In this document: piece by piece, positions 5,614-6,249 of the stretch | How positions within the stretch are numbered: the first letter of the stretch is position 1 | How the letters are laid out: each line of letters opens with the position of its first letter | NCBI GenBank assembly: GCA_027484885.1 | Contig: JAIXSD010000626.1 | Location: 1 to 6,249 of the forward strand | Origin: Rubrivivax sp. | Lineage (GTDB): Bacteria > Pseudomonadota > Gammaproteobacteria > Burkholderiales > Burkholderiaceae_C | Length of the DNA: 6,249 bases | Direction of reading: 5' to 3' | Program-made: the position numbers and the translations under genes | Notes under the pieces: model-generated | Databases searched by the model: none | The model's input: only the letters and a program-made list of their open reading frames with translations | What the model was told of the DNA's origin: nothing

Positions 5614-6167
5614 GTCTCCGGCTTCGGATAGCTGACCTCCAGCACTTCGATCTGCTCGACGCCGCCCGGTGTCATCAGTTGCAGCTCGTCGCCGACACGC
5701 GCCTTCAAGAGCACGCGGGCAATCGGCGACACCCAAGACACCTCGCCGGCCAGGCTGTCGGATTCATCGATGCCCTTGATGGTGATGGTGCGCTCCTCGC
5801 CTTTGGCGGTGGCGTAGGTGACGGTGGCGCCGAAAAAGATCTGCTCGTTGCCGTGGTGCAGGCTGGGGTCAGCCACTTCAGCCAGATCCAGCCGCTTGTT
5901 GAGAAAGCGCAGGCGTCGGTCGATCTCGCGCAAACGCTTCTTGCCGTAGAGGTAGTCGCCGTTTTCGCTGCGATCGCCGTTCTTGGCCGCCCAGGACACG
6001 ATCTCGACGATCTTGGGCCGCTCGACATCAAGCAGCGTCATGAACTCCGCCCGCATGCGGGCATAGCCCTGCGGCGTCATGTAGTTGCGCGCCCCTTGCG
6101 GCAAGGCCGGCAGCGCCAGGTCCTCGTCGTCATCCGCGTCACTTTCCTTGGTGAATGCCTTGCTCAT
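5598..6167 (-). CDS. greB: Transcript cleavage factor GreB
   Basis: A 189-residue GreA/GreB-family factor that enters the RNA polymerase secondary channel and stimulates cleavage of backtracked RNA, rescuing stalled complexes. The N-terminal coiled coil (about 28-103) carries GDRSENGDYLYGKKRLREIDRR, with D65 and E68 matching the catalytic D41 and E44 of E. coli GreB; KKRLREIDRR and the later FFGATV (111-116) favour GreB over GreA. The C-terminal FKBP-like domain has the family's SPIARVLLKARVGDELQLMTPGG (147-169). About 27 residues, acidic in part (ESDADDDEDLAL), precede the usual N-terminus. I prefer the ATG at 6167 to the in-frame GTG at 6197 because a -10-like element lies between them and the ten extra residues look non-family. 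The gene is convergent with spoT, overlapping it by 4 bp. A Burkholderiales paralogue annotated as GreA elsewhere is expected but is not in this window. Confidence 0.93.
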   Translation of the reverse strand: MSKAFTKESDADDDEDLALPALPQGARNYMTPQGYARMRAEFMTLLDVERPKIVEIVSWAAKNGDRSENGDYLYGKKRLREIDRRLRFLNKRLDLAEVADPSLHHGNEQIFFGATVTYATAKGEERTITIKGIDESDSLAGEVSWVSPIARVLLKARVGDELQLMTPGGVEQIEVLEVSYPKPETVKPG

Positions 6168-6173
6168 GCGTGT

Positions 6174-6201
6174 ATTGTCTCTGCAAGCTTTGCCCACCCA
6201 A
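6174..6201 (-). promoter_or_regulatory. Candidate greB promoter
   Basis: On the minus strand TTGGGT (6201-6196) and GACAAT (6179-6174) are separated by 16 bp, with 3 of 6 and 4 of 6 matches to the -35 and -10 consensus. The -10 ends 6 nt before the ATG at 6167, so the transcript would be leaderless or nearly so; no Shine-Dalgarno is present. Confidence 0.35.
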
Positions 6202-6206
6202 GAGAT

Positions 6207-6211
6207 GAAGG
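6207..6211 (+). promoter_or_regulatory. Ribosome binding site of the right-edge gene
   Basis: GAAGG lies 7 nt before the ATG at 6219, the clearest Shine-Dalgarno on the plus strand of this window, and is the main support for a gene starting there. Confidence 0.6.
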
Positions 6212-6218
6212 TTTGCAG

Positions 6219-6249
6219 ATGAGCGATCTCAGCCGCGACAGCGCGCCAA
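6219..6249 (+). CDS. Start of an unidentified gene (partial, 10 codons)
   Basis: An open frame begins MSDLSRDSAP and runs off the right edge. The ATG has a good Shine-Dalgarno (GAAGG, 7-nt spacing) and lies 51 bp from the greB start on the opposite strand, so the two genes are divergent. Ten residues are too few to assign a family. A five-codon frame (MKVCR, 6205-6222) ends in an ATGA overlap with this start. Confidence 0.5.
   Translation, partial: MSDLSRDSAP

Noticed and set aside
4615..5736. 373-residue antisense open frame across the 3' half of spoT and the end of greB
   Set aside because: It overlaps two clear genes, shows no domain, and has the composition typical of reversed GC-rich coding sequence.
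6148..6178. Plus-strand promoter for the right-edge gene (TTGGTG, 19 bp, TATTGT)
   Set aside because: The spacing is long and both boxes are poor; the sequence is largely the reverse of the candidate greB -10.
6168..6197. Upstream GTG at 6197 as the greB start
   Set aside because: It would add ten residues unlike the family, has no ribosome binding site and would place the -10-like element inside the coding sequence.

Overview
This GC-rich window looks like a chromosomal housekeeping segment from a betaproteobacterium of the order Burkholderiales (Roseateles/Rubrivivax-like is my guess). The basis is the gene order PP2C phosphatase - Ser/Thr kinase - yicC - gmk - rpoZ - spoT - greB, the short 67-residue omega subunit, and the closeness of the proteins to proteobacterial homologues recalled from memory. 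No mobile element, CRISPR array, tRNA, rRNA or sign of recent transfer is visible.

Layout. On the minus strand, positions 1236 to 1 hold a soluble Hanks-type Ser/Thr kinase followed 10 bp later by a PP2C-type phosphatase that runs off the left edge. A gap of only 30 bp separates the kinase start from the divergent plus-strand series yicC (putative endoribonuclease), gmk (guanylate kinase) and rpoZ (RNA polymerase omega). A strong intrinsic terminator with a UUCG tetraloop closes that series. spoT (bifunctional (p)ppGpp synthetase/hydrolase) then starts from its own promoter-like element. It ends in a 4-bp convergent overlap with greB (transcript cleavage factor) on the minus strand. At the right edge a new plus-strand gene begins divergently from greB, with a good ribosome binding site but only ten codons in view.

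How the genes fit together. The plus-strand block links GMP phosphorylation, the RNA polymerase subunit that forms part of ppGpp site 1, and the enzyme that makes and degrades ppGpp. greB acts in the polymerase secondary channel, the same channel DksA enters to build ppGpp site 2. The kinase/phosphatase pair is a reversible phosphorylation module next door. The protein families are well known. The less routine signals are in the gene boundaries: AT-rich hexamers placed exactly 6 nt before the start codons of spoT, greB and the kinase (possible leaderless transcripts), mutually overlapping divergent promoter-like elements, and an inverted repeat centred on the overlapping stop codons of spoT and greB. 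I found no evidence for an entirely new system here.
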